Shown here piece by piece: positions 5,681 through 6,699 of a stretch of 6,699 nt of DNA; the stretch's first letter is position 1, and each line of letters starts with the position of its first letter. Position numbers and translations under genes: made by a program. This DNA comes from Acholeplasmataceae bacterium (GTDB taxonomy: Bacteria; Bacillota_I; Bacilli_A; ML615J-28; CAG-698). The stretch lies in NCBI GenBank assembly GCA_012840905.1, contig DUVT01000224.1, positions 1 through 6,699 of the forward strand, in the 5' to 3' direction. Under the pieces are notes generated by a model. It saw only the letters and a program-made list of their open reading frames with translations, was not told the DNA's origin and made no database searches.

Positions 5681-5803
5681 ATTTTTACTAAGTACTATAT
5701 TTATAAAGTAATGTAAATACATATTAGAAAGAATCTATGTACAAAAAATATTAAGGGTACGAAATTGTATCAGAACAGTTGCCCTAACACATTTAGAATT
5801 TTC
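5681..5803. other. Intergenic stretch, no gene recognised
   Basis: Between the acetyltransferase stop and the terminator at 5804 no reading frame with a ribosome binding site was found on either strand. A weak fold is possible around TTAAGGG (5751-5757) and CCCTAA (5782-5787), with an inner TAC/GTA pair, but nothing matches a known riboswitch or T-box. It is best read as 3' untranslated sequence of the acetyltransferase mRNA. Confidence 0.5.
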
Positions 5804-5831
5804 AAGGTTTAACGAAGGTTAGACCTTTTTT
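5804..5831 (+). terminator. Intrinsic terminator between the acetyltransferase and satD-like genes
   Basis: AAGGTTTAAC (5804-5813) pairs with GTTAGACCTT (5818-5827) over 10 bp with one G-U pair, around the loop GAAG, and runs into six T (5826-5831). It lies 123 nt after the acetyltransferase stop and shields the operator-promoter region that follows. Confidence 0.9.
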
Positions 5832-5852
5832 ATTAAATGATGAAAAAACCAG

Positions 5853-5928
5853 ACAATCAAAAATGGTTGTTTTGATTTAAAACAATCAAAATTGCTTGTT
5901 ATAATTTTAAACAATCAAAAATGCTTGT
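5853..5928 (+). repeat. Three 18-bp dyads at an exact 29-bp period (operator array)
   Basis: Copies start at 5853 (ACAATCAAAAATGGTTGT), 5882 (ACAATCAAAATTGCTTGT) and 5911 (ACAATCAAAAATGCTTGT). They differ from each other at one or two of 18 positions. Each is an imperfect palindrome: arms ACAATCA and TGCTTGT match at six of seven positions around a 4-bp A/T centre. The 11 bases between copies are AT-only or nearly so and not conserved. The third copy contains part of the -35 box of the next promoter. This is the layout of a repressor or autoregulator binding three dimers. The binding protein is not identifiable in the window. Confidence 0.8.
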
Positions 5929-5953
5929 TTAATAAATTAAAAGATGGTATAAT
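5925..5953 (+). promoter_or_regulatory. Promoter of the satD-like gene (extended -10)
   Basis: TTGTTT (5925-5930), a 17-bp spacer and a perfect TATAAT (5948-5953) with TG at 5945-5946 make a strong promoter; TGGTATAAT is identical to the secG extended -10. The -35 overlaps the third dyad, so a bound regulator would block RNA polymerase. Transcription should begin near 5960, giving a short leader that starts about at the ribosome binding site AGGAG (5960-5964). Confidence 0.82.
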
Positions 5954-5972
5954 TCTAATAGGAGTGAAAAAC

Positions 5973-6699
5973 ATGAAAAAATATTATGCGTTAATTATCG
6001 ACGTTGTCAGATCAAGAGTGTTAAGTGATGAAGATAGATTTGATGTGCAAAAAAAACTAGACGATGCTATTGTTGCAGTAAATAGAGTTTTTGAGAAAAA
6101 GATAATCAAATCTGTAAGTTTCTCGGCTGGTGATTCAGTTCAGGGTTTATTTGATACAATTTCATCCGCTTACAAGGCATATTTGCTTATTAAAAGTGCG
6201 GTTTTTCCCCATGTGATCAGGGCAGGAATAGGGTATGGTGAGATAAATTATATGATGCTAAACTTGTTCCAAGATGATGATTCTAATAGATATGATGGAC
6301 ATGCTTATCATTTAGCAAAAAGTGCAGTAGAATATGCGAAAAAGGAAAAAAGAAACTTAATAATTAAAACAGAAGAACAGTATGATAGAATGATTAATCC
6401 AATTATAGATGATGAAGAAATTCTCTCTATTACTCTTTCTAGAATGGCAATTTATTCTCTTATCAACTTAATAGATCCAATCATTGACAACAGGTTTAAT
6501 CTAGATATTGAATATTATAAAATTATATGTCCGTTAATTACGAGAATCGTAAATTATTATCGCAAAAAAAGCAGAGTGACGAATATCAAAATTTACAAAG
6601 GATATGACGGTGCAGCAAATCCAGAAGAATTGGATGAAAATCAAGTTTACTCTTACTTGTATCAATATCAACAGGACCATTTCATATTTAAGAATAAGG
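5973..6699 (+). CDS. SatD-family protein, partial (3' end outside window)
   Basis: The frame is open from ATG 5973 to the window edge (242 codons). AGGAG at 5960-5964 supports the start. The N-terminal pattern fits the SatD family (named after satD of the Streptococcus mutans sat/ffh acid-tolerance locus): YYALIIDVVRSR (4-15), a helix, SFSAGDSVQGLF (49-60), VIRAGIGYGEI (81-91) and YDGHAYHLAKSAVEYAKK (107-124). The biochemical role of SatD is not established. The spacing of D10, G53-D54 and R83-x-GIGxGE90 resembles the metal-binding aspartates and following strand of class III nucleotidyl cyclases and related palm domains; this is my inference. Residues 125-242 look helical and charged, with no motif I can name. 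No signal peptide or membrane segment is seen, so it is likely cytoplasmic. It has its own promoter and triple operator, so it is probably tightly regulated and may head an operon beyond the window. Confidence 0.75.
   Translation, partial: MKKYYALIIDVVRSRVLSDEDRFDVQKKLDDAIVAVNRVFEKKIIKSVSFSAGDSVQGLFDTISSAYKAYLLIKSAVFPHVIRAGIGYGEINYMMLNLFQDDDSNRYDGHAYHLAKSAVEYAKKEKRNLIIKTEEQYDRMINPIIDDEEILSITLSRMAIYSLINLIDPIIDNRFNLDIEYYKIICPLITRIVNYYRKKSRVTNIKIYKGYDGAANPEELDENQVYSYLYQYQQDHFIFKNK

Noticed and set aside
5753..5785. T-box or other riboswitch around AGGGTAC...CCCT before the terminator
   Set aside because: The T-box sequence (AGGGTGGnACCGCG) is not matched, and the terminator ends before the next promoter, so no leader-gene pairing is possible.
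5853..5930. Small CRISPR array
   Set aside because: The repeats are 18 bp with gaps of only 11 bp and sit in a promoter; too short for spacers, and no cas gene is present.
1..6699. Mycoplasma-type code with TGA as tryptophan
   Set aside because: All visible tryptophans are TGG (for example in lon and at the SmpB C-terminus), and no reading frame needs TGA read-through.

Overview
This is an AT-rich window that reads with the standard genetic code: tryptophan is encoded by TGG, and the complete genes stop with TAA or TAG. The A/T-ending codon bias, Gram-positive-type ribosome binding sites (AGGAGG and variants) and the order secG, rnr, smpB, ssrA point to a low-GC Bacillota or Mycoplasmatota lineage. 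Something near Acholeplasma, Izemoplasma or Erysipelotrichia is plausible, but this is an inference from style and gene order, not a species call.

Layout. Positions 1-1049 hold the C-terminal part of the ATP-dependent protease Lon, followed by a long perfect hairpin. secG (1165-1404) has its own extended -10 promoter and a clean intrinsic terminator. Then comes a tight cluster: rnr (RNase R, 1498-3684), smpB (3653-4108, overlapping rnr by 32 nt) and a zinc-ribbon membrane protein of unknown function (4110-4517, one base after the smpB stop). The tmRNA gene ssrA (4583-4938) follows under a promoter whose -35 lies inside the end of the zinc-ribbon gene. A hairpin flanks the mature tmRNA on each side, and two intrinsic terminators follow. 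Downstream of ssrA the content becomes accessory-like: a GNAT acetyltransferase (5174-5680), a terminator, then three near-identical operator-like elements at an exact 29-bp period. These lead into a strong promoter and a SatD-family gene that runs off the right edge (5973-6699).

How it fits together. The left two thirds is a ribosome-rescue and quality-control neighbourhood. SmpB and tmRNA rescue stalled ribosomes and add a degradation tag, RNase R degrades the defective mRNA (and in E. coli binds SmpB-tmRNA through its basic C-terminal tail), and Lon is a candidate protease for tagged proteins, as it is in Mesoplasma. The predicted tag is very short: nine encoded residues, GNKNLAFAA. The most unusual part is on the right: the triple dyad array that overlaps the -35 box of the SatD-like gene, and the resemblance of that protein's N-terminal half to nucleotidyl-cyclase/palm domains (D10, GD at 53-54, RxGIGxGE at 83-90).
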